Origin: JAYSFC01 sp041913505
Lineage (GTDB): Bacteria; Pseudomonadota; Gammaproteobacteria; Burkholderiales; Burkholderiaceae_C
Assembly: GCA_041913505.1 (NCBI GenBank)
Contig: JAYSFC010000018.1
Span: forward strand, 1 to 37,292
DNA length: 37,292 nucleotides
Direction of reading: 5' to 3'
Made by a program: the position numbers and the translations under genes. Shown piece after piece: positions 23,914 to 32,383 of the stretch. Numbering within the stretch: the stretch's first letter is position 1; every line of letters begins with the position of its first letter. Below the pieces are notes generated by a model. That model was not told the origin of the DNA and did no database searches. It was given only the letters and a program-made list of their open reading frames with translations.

Positions 23914-24685
23914 GCGCCCCCTCCTTCGCATGCTCCCGCAGCCTGCCGCTGCCCAGGTACGCGGCATGCACGCGCGCGTCCTGCCGGATGGCCTCGGGCG
24001 TGCCCTCGGCCAGCAGGCGGCCGCGCACGAGCACGAGCACACGGTCGGCATGGCCGAAGACCACGTCCATGCTGTGCTCGGTGAACAGCACGCCCATGCG
24101 CCGCTCGCGCGCGATCTCGCGCGTGAGCGCCATCAGCGCCAGGCGCTCGGTCGGCGCCATGCCTGCCGTGGGCTCGTCCATGAGCAGCAGGCGCGGCGCA
24201 TGCGCGAGCGCCATGGCCAGCTCCACGCGCTTGACGTCGCCATAGGCCAGCTCGCTGCAGGGCCGTGCGGCCTGCGCACGCATGCCCACACGCTCGAGCA
24301 GCGCAAGCGCATCCGGCAGGCGGTGCGCGCCGGCCGGGCGCCAAAAGCGGAAGATGCGCCTGTCGGCCGAAAGCAGGGCCATCTGCACGTTCTCCACCAC
24401 GCTCAGCGAGGCGAAGGTCTCGGCGATCTGAAAGGTGCGGCCCACGCCCAGCCGCCAGATGGCGCGCGGCGGCAGGCCCGCGATCTCCTGCCCAGCGAAC
24501 CGCACCGAGCCACGGTCGGGCGCAAGCTGGCCGCCCACCATATTGAACGTGGTGGACTTGCCCGCGCCGTTGGGGCCGATGAGCGCAAGCATTTCACCGG
24601 GCGCGAGCGCAAAGTCCACGCCGTCCACGGCGTGCACGCCGCCGAATGCCTTGGCCAGACCCGCAACCTGCAGCAGCGCCGTCAT
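23906..24685 (-). CDS. livG: LivG-like ABC transporter ATPase
   Basis: 259 residues starting MTALLQVAGLAKAFGGVHAV. Walker A is GPNGAGKST, the signature area is CSELAYGDVKRVELAMALA (a weak LSGG, as usual for LivG), Walker B is RLLLMDEPTAGM and the switch is VLFTEHSMDVVFGHADRVLV. Length and order are normal for LivG. Its ATG overlaps the stop of the fused permease gene (ATGA) and its end overlaps livF, showing tight coupling of the operon. Confidence 0.92.
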   Translation of the reverse strand: MTALLQVAGLAKAFGGVHAVDGVDFALAPGEMLALIGPNGAGKSTTFNMVGGQLAPDRGSVRFAGQEIAGLPPRAIWRLGVGRTFQIAETFASLSVVENVQMALLSADRRIFRFWRPAGAHRLPDALALLERVGMRAQAARPCSELAYGDVKRVELAMALAHAPRLLLMDEPTAGMAPTERLALMALTREIARERRMGVLFTEHSMDVVFGHADRVLVLVRGRLLAEGTPEAIRQDARVHAAYLGSGRLREHAKEGAHA

Positions 24686-26583
24686 GCCGCGCGCCCCTGG
24701 CCTGCCCTGCGCCACACCTGTTGCGCAAAGCCTGCGATGCCCTGCGGGAACAGCAGCACCAGCAGCAGCATCGTGCCGCCCAGCAGCGCACGCCAGTAGT
24801 CGGTGCTGCGCGCTACCGTGTCGTGCAGCCAGGTGAAGGCCGCCGCGCCCACGATAGGGCCTGCGACCGTCTGCACGCCGCCGAGCAGCACCATCACGAG
24901 GCCATCGACCGACTTGCCGACCGACAGCCCCTCGGGCGAGATGCCGCCCTTGGAAAACACATAGAGCGCACCTGCGAGCCCCGCGAACAGGCCCGCCACC
25001 ACGAAACCCGCCCACTGCAGGCGCCGCACGTCGATGCCGATGGCATCGGCACGCACGGCCGAGTCGCGCGCGGCGCGCAGCGCGTAGCCGAACGGCGCGT
25101 GCAGCATGCGCCGCAGCAGCGCCAGGGCCAGCGCCACCAGCGCGAGCACGAGCAGGTAGTAGGCGCTACCGCCCGCGCCCTGCGCGAGCCAGTCGCTGGG
25201 CCACAGGCCCGTGAGGCCATTGCTGCCGCCCGTGACCGCGTCCCACTGAAATGCAACGGCCCAGGTGATCTGCGCAAAGGCCAGCGTGAGCATGGTGAGG
25301 TACACGCCCGACAGGCGCACGCAGAACCAGCCGTAGAGCAGCGCCCCGGCCGCTGCCGCGAGCGGCGCGAGCAGCAGGGCCGCCTCCATGGGCAGACCGG
25401 CCGCGCGCACCAGCAGCGCCGCACCGTAGGCCCCGAGGCCAAAATAGGCCGCATGGCCGAACGAGTGCATGCCCGCCGGCCCCATAAGGAAATGCAGGCT
25501 GGCCGCGAACAGGGCCGCGACCAGCATGTCGGTCATGAGCACGATGGCGTAGGGCCATTGCCCGGACGCCAGGGGCAGCAGAGCGAGCAGCACCAGCAAC
25601 GCCGCCCCGGCCGCGCGCGCGGCAGTGCCCGCGCGGCGCGGCGGCGCCTCGGCCATGCCACCCGCGCGCACGGGCGCCTGCGGCCGGCCCAGCAGCCCCC
25701 AGGGCCGCCACACGAGCACCACGGCCATCGCAAGGAACTCCACCACGAGCGTGAGCTTGGACATCGACAGCGTGATGCCCGCCACCTCCACCACACCCAG
25801 CCACACGCACAGGGCCTTGAGCTCGGCAATCAGCAGCGCCGCGGCGAAGGCGCCCGGAATGGAGCCCATGCCACCCACCACGACCACGACGAAGGCCGAG
25901 CCGATGGTATTCAGGTCCATATCGAGATTCGCGCTCTCGCGCGGCAGCTGCAGCGCGCCGCCCAGGCCCGCGAGCAGCGCGCCCAGCGCGAATACGCCCG
26001 TGAACAGCCAGGCCTGGTTGACGCCCAGGGCGCCCACCATCTCGCGGTCCTGCGTGGCCGCGCGCACCAGCGTGCCCCAGCGCGTACGCGTGAGCAGCAG
26101 CCAGAGCAACAGCAACACGACCGGCCCCACGGCGATGAGCAGCAGGTCGTAGGCCGGAAAGGCGCGCCCCAGCACCTGCACGGCGCCTTCAAGGCCGGGC
26201 GCGCGCGGGCCGAACAGCTCCTCGGGGCCCCAGGCCCAGAGCACGGCATCCTTCACCACGAGCACGAGCGCGAAGGTGGCGAGCAACTGGAACAGCTCGG
26301 GCGCGCGGTAGATGCGGCGCAGCAGCGCGACTTCGACCACCGCGCCCAGCAGCGCGAGGGCCAGCGGTGCCAGCAGCAGCGCGGGCCAGAAGCCCAAGGC
26401 ACCGGCCCAGCGCTCCACGCACGCATAGGCCACGTACATGCCGAGCATGTAGAACGAGCCGTGCGCGAAGTTGACGATGCGCGTGACGCCGAAGATCAGC
26501 GACAGCCCCACGGCCACGAGGAACAGCGCCGACGCGCCCGCCAGGCCGTTGAGCAGCTGGACCAGCAGGCCACCGAGATCCAT
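24682..26583 (-). CDS. Fused LivH-LivM ABC permease
   Basis: One continuous 633-residue frame joins two permeases normally encoded separately. Residues about 1-295 are LivH-like (LIFGVTRIVNFAHGSFYMLG at the start, VVVVVGGMGSIPGAFAAALL near the end). An Ala/Arg/Pro-rich linker (about 300-325) follows. Residues about 330-633 are LivM-like (LMGPAGMHSFGHAAYFGLGA, LRAARDSAVRADAIGID, VMVLLGGVQTVAGPIVGA). The fused subunit would supply the whole membrane channel of the importer. The start shares one base with the stop of the binding-protein gene. Such HM fusions are known in some proteobacterial HAAT systems; the frame shows no sign of an assembly error. Confidence 0.93.
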   Translation of the reverse strand: MDLGGLLVQLLNGLAGASALFLVAVGLSLIFGVTRIVNFAHGSFYMLGMYVAYACVERWAGALGFWPALLLAPLALALLGAVVEVALLRRIYRAPELFQLLATFALVLVVKDAVLWAWGPEELFGPRAPGLEGAVQVLGRAFPAYDLLLIAVGPVVLLLLWLLLTRTRWGTLVRAATQDREMVGALGVNQAWLFTGVFALGALLAGLGGALQLPRESANLDMDLNTIGSAFVVVVVGGMGSIPGAFAAALLIAELKALCVWLGVVEVAGITLSMSKLTLVVEFLAMAVVLVWRPWGLLGRPQAPVRAGGMAEAPPRRAGTAARAAGAALLVLLALLPLASGQWPYAIVLMTDMLVAALFAASLHFLMGPAGMHSFGHAAYFGLGAYGAALLVRAAGLPMEAALLLAPLAAAAGALLYGWFCVRLSGVYLTMLTLAFAQITWAVAFQWDAVTGGSNGLTGLWPSDWLAQGAGGSAYYLLVLALVALALALLRRMLHAPFGYALRAARDSAVRADAIGIDVRRLQWAGFVVAGLFAGLAGALYVFSKGGISPEGLSVGKSVDGLVMVLLGGVQTVAGPIVGAAAFTWLHDTVARSTDYWRALLGGTMLLLVLLFPQGIAGFAQQVWRRAGQGRAA

Positions 26584-27782
26584 CAGTCCGCTGCGGGCCG
26601 GAGTTTCTTCACTTCCGCATCGGAGGGCTGGAACCGGGCGCCGTCCTGGTAGCGGAAATCCACCATCACGCCCTTGCCGCCCTGCAGTGCGGTTTTGCCC
26701 ACGTAGGCGCCCATGGTGGACTGGTGGTCCTGCGCGCGGTAGGTGATGGTGCCGAACGGCGTGGCCACCTGCAGGCCGCGGAAGGCAGCGATGAGCTTCT
26801 CGGCATCGGCCGAGCCGCCGGTCTTGCGCAGGCCCGCCGCGATGGACTGGATGGCGTTGTAGCCCACGATGGAGCCCGCGCGCGGATAGTCCTTGAAGCG
26901 CGCCTGGTAGGCATCAAGGAAGGCCTTGTGCTCGGGCGTCTGGATCGCGTACCAGGGGTAGCCCGTGACGATCCAGCCCTCGGGCGCCTCGCCCTTGAGC
27001 GTATCGAGGTACTCGGGCTCGCCCGACAGCAGGCTCACCACGCCGCGTCCCTGGAACAGGCCGCGCGTATTGCCCTCGCGCACGAACTTGGCGAGGTCGG
27101 CCGCGAACAGCACGTTGAAGATGGCATCGGGCTTGGCGTCGGCCAGCGCCTGCACCACGCTGCCCGCATCGATCTTGCCCAGGGGCGGTGCCTGTTCGGT
27201 GACGAACTCCACGCCCGGCTGCGCGGCCGCGAGCAGCTTCTTGAACGTGGCCACGGCCGACTGGCCGTACTCGTAGTTGGGGTAGACGATGGCCCAGCGC
27301 TTTTTCTGCAGCCTGGCGGCCTCAGGCACCAGCATGGCCACCTGCATGTAGGTGGAAGGACGCAGGCGGAAGGTGTAGCGGTTGCCGCTCTCCCACACGA
27401 TCTTGTCGGTGAGCGGCTCGGCGGCGAGGAAAAAAACCTTCTTCTGCTGCGCGAAGTCCGTAAGGGCCAGCCCCACGTGCGAGAGGAAGCTGCCCGCGAG
27501 CACGTCGGCCTTCTCGCGCACGAGCAGTTCCTCGGCCGCGCGCACCGCGTCGCCAGGGTTGCCGCCGTCGTCGCGCGTGACGAGCTGCAGCTTCTTGCCG
27601 TGCACGCCGCCAGCCGCGTTCACCTGCTCCACGGCCAGCTCCATGCCCTTCTTGTAGGGCTCCAGAAAGGCCGGCTGGGCCTTGTAGCTGTTGATCTCGC
27701 CGATCTTGACCGTCCCTTGCGCCTGGGCACTGCCCCAGGCCAAGGCCAGCGCGGCCACAACGAAGGAGACGGGCGATTCCAT
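26583..27782 (-). CDS. Periplasmic substrate-binding protein of the LivK/HAAT family
   Basis: 399 residues. The signal peptide is about residues 1-22 (SFVVAALALAWGSAQAQG, cleavage AQA-QG). A type I periplasmic-binding fold follows (KIGEINSYKAQPAFLEPYKK, VNAAGGVHGKKLQLVTRDDG, NPGDAVRAAEELLVREKADV, YPNYEYGQSAVATFKKLL). It captures an amino acid or small acid for the adjacent LivHM-G-F importer. The ATG at 27782 has AAAGGA about nine bases upstream; the frame is open much further 5' but lacks signal-peptide character. It is the first gene of the operon and divergent from fpr, with an inverted repeat in the shared upstream region. Confidence 0.9.
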   Translation of the reverse strand: MESPVSFVVAALALAWGSAQAQGTVKIGEINSYKAQPAFLEPYKKGMELAVEQVNAAGGVHGKKLQLVTRDDGGNPGDAVRAAEELLVREKADVLAGSFLSHVGLALTDFAQQKKVFFLAAEPLTDKIVWESGNRYTFRLRPSTYMQVAMLVPEAARLQKKRWAIVYPNYEYGQSAVATFKKLLAAAQPGVEFVTEQAPPLGKIDAGSVVQALADAKPDAIFNVLFAADLAKFVREGNTRGLFQGRGVVSLLSGEPEYLDTLKGEAPEGWIVTGYPWYAIQTPEHKAFLDAYQARFKDYPRAGSIVGYNAIQSIAAGLRKTGGSADAEKLIAAFRGLQVATPFGTITYRAQDHQSTMGAYVGKTALQGGKGVMVDFRYQDGARFQPSDAEVKKLRPAAD

Positions 27783-27792
27783 GGAGAGTCCT

Positions 27793-27868
27793 TTGTCCGA
27801 TATCAGGGTCCGAGGCAGTGAAATGTACCCGTCCCACGCGTTTGCCGGACAATACAGGGGTTTGTCCG
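27793..27868. promoter_or_regulatory. Inverted repeat and extra half-site between the liv operon and fpr
   Basis: In the divergent gap, CGGACAA and TTGTCCG lie at 27846-27852 and 27862-27868 as a perfect 7-bp inverted repeat with a 9-base spacer. A third TTGTCCG is at 27793-27799. The position fits an operator shared by, or specific to, one of the two divergent promoters. The cognate regulator is not identifiable here. Confidence 0.4.
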
Positions 27869-27963
27869 CTTGGCAGACGGCCGCCCGGGGAGCCTTACAA
27901 CGCCCTCCCAGCCACCTAGCACCCTGCCTGCCGGAGTCCGCTTCCTCCCTACGCCATCCAACC

Positions 27964-28737
27964 ATGAGTGCCTTTACCGAAGAACGCGTGCTGTCCGTCC
28001 ACCACTGGACCGACCGCCTGTTCACCTTCACGACGACGCGCGATCCCGCGCTGCGCTTCTCCAACGGCCATTTCACGATGATCGGCCTGCGCGTCAACGA
28101 CAAGCCCCTGCTGCGCGCCTACAGCATCGTGAGCGCGAACTACGAGGAGCACCTCGAGTTCCTGAGCATCAAGGTGCCCGAGGGCCCGCTGACATCGCGC
28201 CTGCAGCACATCAAGGTGGGCGACACCATCATCGTCGGCAAGAAGCCCACGGGCACGCTGCTCATCGACTACCTGCTGCCCGGCAAGCGCCTGTACCTGC
28301 TGTCCACGGGCACGGGCCTGGCGCCGTTCATGAGCGTGATCCGCGACCCGGAAACGTACGAGAAGTTCGAGCAGGTCATCCTCGTGCACGGCGTGCGCCA
28401 TGTGGACGAGCTGGCCTACCATGACCTCATGGTGGACCACCTGCCCCAGCACGAATTCCTCGGCGAGATGGTGCGCCAGAAGCTGCTGTACTACCCCACC
28501 GTGACGCGAGAGCCCTACAAGCACATGGGCCGCGTGACCGACCTGATCGAGAACGGCAAGCTGTTCGCCGACCTCGAGCTGCCCCCGCTGGACCGCGTGC
28601 ACGACCGCGTGATGATCTGCGGCAGCCCCGCCATGCTCAACGACCTCAAGCACATGCTCGAAAAGCGCGGCTTCATCGAGGGCAACACGACCATGCCGGG
28701 CGACTTCGTGATCGAACGCGCGTTCGCGGAGAAATAA
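27964..28737 (+). CDS. fpr: Ferredoxin--NADP(+) reductase
   Basis: 257 residues. The FAD-binding beta-barrel has RAYSIVSANYEEHLEFLSIK (the RxYS motif) and GPLTSRLQHIKVGD; the NADP domain has LLSTGTGLAPFMSVIRD and the MICGSPAMLND box. It ends AFAEK, the short aromatic-containing tail of the bacterial subclass I FPR (Azotobacter/Rhodobacter type). It shuttles electrons between NADPH and ferredoxin or flavodoxin for reductive biosynthesis, Fe-S assembly and oxidative-stress defence, in the cytoplasm. The start at 27964 fits family length. It is monocistronic, followed by strong hairpins. Confidence 0.95.
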   Translation: MSAFTEERVLSVHHWTDRLFTFTTTRDPALRFSNGHFTMIGLRVNDKPLLRAYSIVSANYEEHLEFLSIKVPEGPLTSRLQHIKVGDTIIVGKKPTGTLLIDYLLPGKRLYLLSTGTGLAPFMSVIRDPETYEKFEQVILVHGVRHVDELAYHDLMVDHLPQHEFLGEMVRQKLLYYPTVTREPYKHMGRVTDLIENGKLFADLELPPLDRVHDRVMICGSPAMLNDLKHMLEKRGFIEGNTTMPGDFVIERAFAEK

Positions 28738-28746
28738 ACGCAACCC

Positions 28747-28829
28747 CCTGAGCGGCTACGCCGCTTCCCCCTTCTCCTGCGGGAAGGGGGACGACGCCGG
28801 TGGCCGGGCGAAGCCCGTTCCACGGCGTC
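28747..28829. repeat. Cluster of hairpins after fpr, REP-like intergenic element
   Basis: Three stems follow in series. AGCGGC/GCCGCT is at 28751-28765. CCCCCTTC/GAAGGGGG is at 28767-28790. GACGCCG/CGGCGTC at 28793-28829 contains a smaller internal stem (CGGGCGAAGCCCG). There is no T-run. The layout resembles palindromic repeats that I recall as common between genes in Comamonadaceae. It may terminate or protect the fpr transcript. No second copy was found in the window. Confidence 0.5.
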
Positions 28830-28884
28830 TGCTGGCCTGGGGCGCGCCAGTGGCACCGACTGCGCCCCATGAATACGTAGCGCT

Positions 28885-29679
28885 TTAGTAGGTGTCGGCC
28901 ACGCGCACGGCGGCCGGCGCCTGCTGGCCGCTGTAAGAAGCCGGCGGCTCCTGCGCCGTGCGGAAGCCCTGCCCCTCCAGCGTGACCGGCGTGCCCACCG
29001 CCACTGGCTGGGCCCGTGTGAACTGGCGCACCGAGCCGTCCTCCATGCGCACCCGCACCTGGTAGACGGTGTGCGTGCGCGTGCGTTGCTCCACCTGGTT
29101 GCCCAGGTAGCCACCACCCACGGCACCGAGCACCGTGGCCGCCGCGCGGCCATTGCCCCGGCCGATCTGGTTGCCCACGACGGCCCCGAGCACCCCGCCC
29201 GCCACAGCGCCCACGCCGGTCGCGGGCTCGGCCTGCTGGACCGCCTGTACCGACTCCACCCGGCCGCACACGCCGCACACCGGCGCGCTGCGCGCCTCCC
29301 GAACCGGCTGCGTGGACAGGGCCTGGCGCGGCGCAGGGTGGGGAGCAGGCGCCGCCATGGGGGCGGCGGCCGCCAGATGCCGCGGTGGCTGCCCCTGCAG
29401 AGGGGCGGGCGTTCTGTAGCCGGCGGGGGGCTCTTCCCGGCGTTCCGTGATGATCTGGGACTCGGGCGTGCGCGGATCCGCGGGATCCGCCTGGGCCGCA
29501 GTGGCGGCGGTGGCCGTGGGCGCCGAGCCCTGGCGGGACCACTGCACGGCCATCGTGGTGCCGAGCGCGGCCACGCTCAGGCCCAGCACACCAATGGCGA
29601 CCCACAGCCATTTGACGGGCACACCCGCGACCGGCGTGGCTGCAGGCACGGTGGAGGGATGCGAAGAAGGTTGGTTCAT
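28885..29679 (-). CDS. Glycine-zipper 2TM-domain envelope protein
   Basis: 264 residues from the ATG at 29679 (AGGA about ten bases upstream). An N-terminal membrane anchor (about residues 23-45, WLWVAIGVLGLSVAALGTTM) is followed by a long Ala/Pro-rich linker. A CGVCG motif and then a glycine-zipper repeat (TGVGAVAGGVLGAVVGNQIG, RAAATVLGAVGGGYLGNQVE, about 150-195) come next. A small beta domain (YQVRVRMEDGSVRQFTRAQP) closes it. This is the SlyB/Rick_17kDa-like type found in the outer membrane or periplasm, but with an inner-membrane anchor in place of a lipobox. Its function is unknown; a structural envelope role is usual for the family. Confidence 0.85.
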   Translation of the reverse strand: MNQPSSHPSTVPAATPVAGVPVKWLWVAIGVLGLSVAALGTTMAVQWSRQGSAPTATAATAAQADPADPRTPESQIITERREEPPAGYRTPAPLQGQPPRHLAAAAPMAAPAPHPAPRQALSTQPVREARSAPVCGVCGRVESVQAVQQAEPATGVGAVAGGVLGAVVGNQIGRGNGRAAATVLGAVGGGYLGNQVEQRTRTHTVYQVRVRMEDGSVRQFTRAQPVAVGTPVTLEGQGFRTAQEPPASYSGQQAPAAVRVADTY

Positions 29680-29873
29680 GGCGTACGTATCCTTGGGAGC
29701 AGACCGGCAACGGGCCGCGCCGATGGGCCGGCCCTGCCGTTGACCTGCACGGTACATGCGCGCAGGCCCATCGCGCGTGGGCCCGCATGTAATCGTGCGT
29801 AAGAGTTGCGCCAGAGCCCGTGTAGGACGTTGCGCCATTAGCGCCCGCACGTGCTTATCCAATGGACTTCTAC

Positions 29874-29892
29874 TGCTCCCAAAAGTGGAGCA
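29874..29892 (-). terminator. Possible terminator of the pts operon
   Basis: Just after the ptsI stop (minus strand), TGCTCC, a seven-base loop ACTTTTG and GGAGCA form a 6-bp stem. The following bases (GTAGAAG) lack a T-run, so it is weak as an intrinsic terminator. Confidence 0.3.
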
Positions 29893-29894
29893 AA

Positions 29895-31655
29895 TTACGA
29901 AGCGAGCGCGGCGGCGGGATCGTCGGAGCCCAGCACCTGCTCGGCCCAGGGCACGAGCTTGCGCGTATCGGCGCGCAGGATCTCTTGCTTGACGGCGAGG
30001 ATCTGCGCGGGGTGCATCGAGAAGCAGCGCAGCCCCAGGCCCAGCAGCAGGCGGGTCATGCCCACGTCGCCGGCGGTTTCGCCGCACACGCACACGCTCT
30101 TGCCCACGGCCGCGCCCTCGGCGATGACATCGGCCACGAGGCGCAGCACGGCCGGGTGCAGCGGGTCGTAGAGGTGGGCCACGGTCTCGTCGGCGCGGTC
30201 GATCGCGAGCGCGTACTGGATCAGGTCGTTCGTGCCGATGGAGAGAAAGTCGAAGTAGCGCAGGAAGGTGCGCACCATGAGCGCGGCGGCGGGCACCTCG
30301 ATCATCGCGCCGAGCTGCACAGCCCCGTAGGCCACGCCGCGCGCGTCGAGCTCCGCGCGTGCGAGCTCGACCTGGGCCAGGGTCTGCTGGATCTCGCTCG
30401 TGTGCGCGATCATCGGGAACAGCAGGTTCACCCGGCCGTGCGCGGCGGCGCGCAGCACCGCGCGCAGCTGCGTGCGGAACATGGCCGGGTCGGCCAGGCT
30501 CCAGCGGATCGCGCGCAGCCCGAGCGCGGGGTTGAGGTAGCTGTCCTTGTACGCCTTGTCGAGCGGCTTGTCGGCGCCCACGTCGACGGTGCGTATGGTC
30601 ACGGGCAGGCCCTGCATGCCGTCGAGGACCTGGCAGTAGGCCTGGTACTGCTCTTCCTCGCCGGGCAGGCGATCGCCCTTGCCCATGAACAGGAACTCGG
30701 TGCGGAACAGCCCCACGCCCACGGCCCCCGCGCGCACGGCGGCCTCGGTATCGCCGGGCTGCTCGATGTTGGCCAGCAGCTCGATCTTGTGGCCGTCGAT
30801 GGTGACGGCCGGCGTGTGGCGCAGGCGGTTGAGGCGCTCGCGCTCGAGTTCGATCTGGCGCTGGCGAAAGCCGTATTCGGCCAGGATGATGGGCGAGGGG
30901 TCGACGATGAGCACGCCCGCGTCGCCGTCGATGATGACCCAGTCGTCCTGGCGCACGAGCTGGCTCGCCGCGCGCGCCCCCACCACGGCCGGGATGTCCA
31001 TGCTGCGCGCCACGATGGCGGTGTGCGAGGTCTTTCCGCCCACATCGGTCACGAAGCCTGCGAAAACGCTCTGCTTGAACTGCAGCAGATCGGCAGGCGA
31101 CAGGTCGTGCGCCACGAGCACCAAGGGCACATCCACGGTGTCGTCGAGCAGCAGGTCCTGCTGCGTCTTGCGGCGCGTTTCAGGCACTGGGGGCGGCGGC
31201 GCCACGGGGCTGGCCACGCCCTTCATGTAGCGCAGGATGCGCTCCACCACCTGTTCGAGGTCGGCCTTGCGCTCGCGCAGGTAGTCGTCCTCCATCTCGT
31301 CGAACTGGCGCGCAATCAACTCAAGCTGCGTGGTGAGCGCCCACTCGGCGTTGTACAGGCGCTCGGTGATCCAGTGCTTGACGCCCGTGGTGAGCGCCTC
31401 GTCCTGCAGCAGCATGAGGTGCACGTCGAGCAGCGCGGCGAGTTCGGGCGGCGCATCGTGCGGCATCTCGGCCTGCAGGCGCTGCAGCTCCAGCATCACG
31501 GCGTTGCGGCCGCAGCGCACGCGCTCGATCTCGGCGGGAATCTGCTCGGGCTGGATGAAGTAGTGCGCCACGTCCACACGGCTCGACGCGACCAGCACGG
31601 CACGCCCGATGGCGATACCCCGGGCGACGGCGAGGCCGTGAACGGCGAAGGTCAT
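29895..31655 (-). CDS. ptsI: PTS enzyme I (phosphoenolpyruvate-protein phosphotransferase)
   Basis: 586 residues from the ATG at 31655 with AGGAGGG upstream. The phospho-histidine box is DVGGKTSHTAIVARSMDIPA (His211). The PEP-binding TIM barrel follows: GVGLFRTEFLFMG, TIRTVDVGADKPL, LFPMIAHTSEIQ, GAMIEVPAAALM, FLSIGTNDLIQYALAIDR and the acid/base Cys in VCGETAGD. It transfers phosphate from PEP to HPr. It has no GAF domain, so it is ordinary enzyme I and not the nitrogen PtsP form. No sugar-specific EIIBC is near, so with HPr and EIIA it probably serves a regulatory or incomplete PTS, as in many beta-proteobacteria. Confidence 0.96.
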   Translation of the reverse strand: MTFAVHGLAVARGIAIGRAVLVASSRVDVAHYFIQPEQIPAEIERVRCGRNAVMLELQRLQAEMPHDAPPELAALLDVHLMLLQDEALTTGVKHWITERLYNAEWALTTQLELIARQFDEMEDDYLRERKADLEQVVERILRYMKGVASPVAPPPPVPETRRKTQQDLLLDDTVDVPLVLVAHDLSPADLLQFKQSVFAGFVTDVGGKTSHTAIVARSMDIPAVVGARAASQLVRQDDWVIIDGDAGVLIVDPSPIILAEYGFRQRQIELERERLNRLRHTPAVTIDGHKIELLANIEQPGDTEAAVRAGAVGVGLFRTEFLFMGKGDRLPGEEEQYQAYCQVLDGMQGLPVTIRTVDVGADKPLDKAYKDSYLNPALGLRAIRWSLADPAMFRTQLRAVLRAAAHGRVNLLFPMIAHTSEIQQTLAQVELARAELDARGVAYGAVQLGAMIEVPAAALMVRTFLRYFDFLSIGTNDLIQYALAIDRADETVAHLYDPLHPAVLRLVADVIAEGAAVGKSVCVCGETAGDVGMTRLLLGLGLRCFSMHPAQILAVKQEILRADTRKLVPWAEQVLGSDDPAAALAS

Positions 31656-31686
31656 GCGGCGCCCTCCTGCCGGTGGCGGGACATGC

Positions 31687-31956
31687 TCACTCACCCTCGC
31701 CGAACTTGTCGGCAATCAGCGCCAGCAGGGCGTCCATGGCCTCCTGCTCCTGCGCTCCGTCGGTTTCGATGTCCACCACGCTGCCCAGGCCCGCAGCGAG
31801 CATCATGACGCCCATGATGCTCTTGGCGTTGATGCGGCGCTCGCCCTTGCTCATGAACACGTCGCAGGGAAAGCTGCCGGCCAGCTTGGTGAGCTTGGCC
31901 GAGGCGCGGGCATGCAGGCCCAGTTTATTGCTGATGGTCGTAGTGGTCTTGATCAT
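31687..31956 (-). CDS. ptsH: HPr phosphocarrier protein
   Basis: 89 residues, normal for HPr. The active site is NKLGLHARASAKLTKLA with His15, and the regulatory-site region INAKSIMGVMML has Ser46, so regulation by an HPr kinase is possible in this lineage. It accepts phosphate from enzyme I and passes it to the adjacent EIIA. Its ATG lies within the end of the EIIA gene (32-base overlap) and no clear Shine-Dalgarno is visible, suggesting coupled translation. Confidence 0.95.
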   Translation of the reverse strand: MIKTTTTISNKLGLHARASAKLTKLAGSFPCDVFMSKGERRINAKSIMGVMMLAAGLGSVVDIETDGAQEQEAMDALLALIADKFGEGE

Positions 31957-32383
31957 GGGTGGTACGTAGGATCTGGTTCTGCGGCGCCGTGACGGCCACC
32001 TGCATCACCCCCTGCGTGCCGCCAACCACAGCGCGCGACACCAGGGTATCCAGTGGTTCTTGGCGGTAGCTCACGGCACGCAGCAGCATGGGCAAGTTCA
32101 CGCCCGTGACCAGGCGCTGGTGCACGCCGTCCACGAGGCGCTGGGCCACGTTGCACGGCGTGGCGCCGAACACGTCGGTGAGCACCAGCGTGGCCGCATC
32201 GGCATCGCCTGGGCCCTGCGTGAGCAGGATGCGCGCGGCGGCAAGGGTTTCCTCGGGCGGCGCGTTGGGCGGCACGTCGAGCGCGCGCACGTCATCGCCG
32301 CAGTCGGGAAAGACATGCAGCGCACACTCGCGCAGCGCGTGGGCCAGGGGGGCGTGGGCGATGAGGAGGATGCGCGTGCTCAT
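31925..32383 (-). CDS. PTS EIIA component, mannose/fructose (man) family
   Basis: 152 residues of the EIIA-Man fold. The phosphorylated histidine is His10 in ILLIAHAPLA, and the second motif is LVLTDVFGATPCNVAQRLV; TGVNLPMLLRA is the conserved strand-loop of the family. It receives phosphate from HPr. With no EIIB/C/D nearby it probably regulates other proteins. The gene overlaps ptsH downstream and has an ATGA overlap with the MFS gene upstream. Confidence 0.92.
   Translation of the reverse strand: MSTRILLIAHAPLAHALRECALHVFPDCGDDVRALDVPPNAPPEETLAAARILLTQGPGDADAATLVLTDVFGATPCNVAQRLVDGVHQRLVTGVNLPMLLRAVSYRQEPLDTLVSRAVVGGTQGVMQVAVTAPQNQILRTTHDQDHYDHQQ

Noticed and set aside
24646..26652. 668-codon + strand open frame opposite the LivHM fusion
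   Set aside because: Composition is Arg/His/Gln-rich with no domain, an antisense shadow of the permease gene.
29862..31808. 648-codon + strand open frame opposite ptsI
   Set aside because: Antisense of a gene with complete enzyme I motifs; the translation has no recognisable domain.
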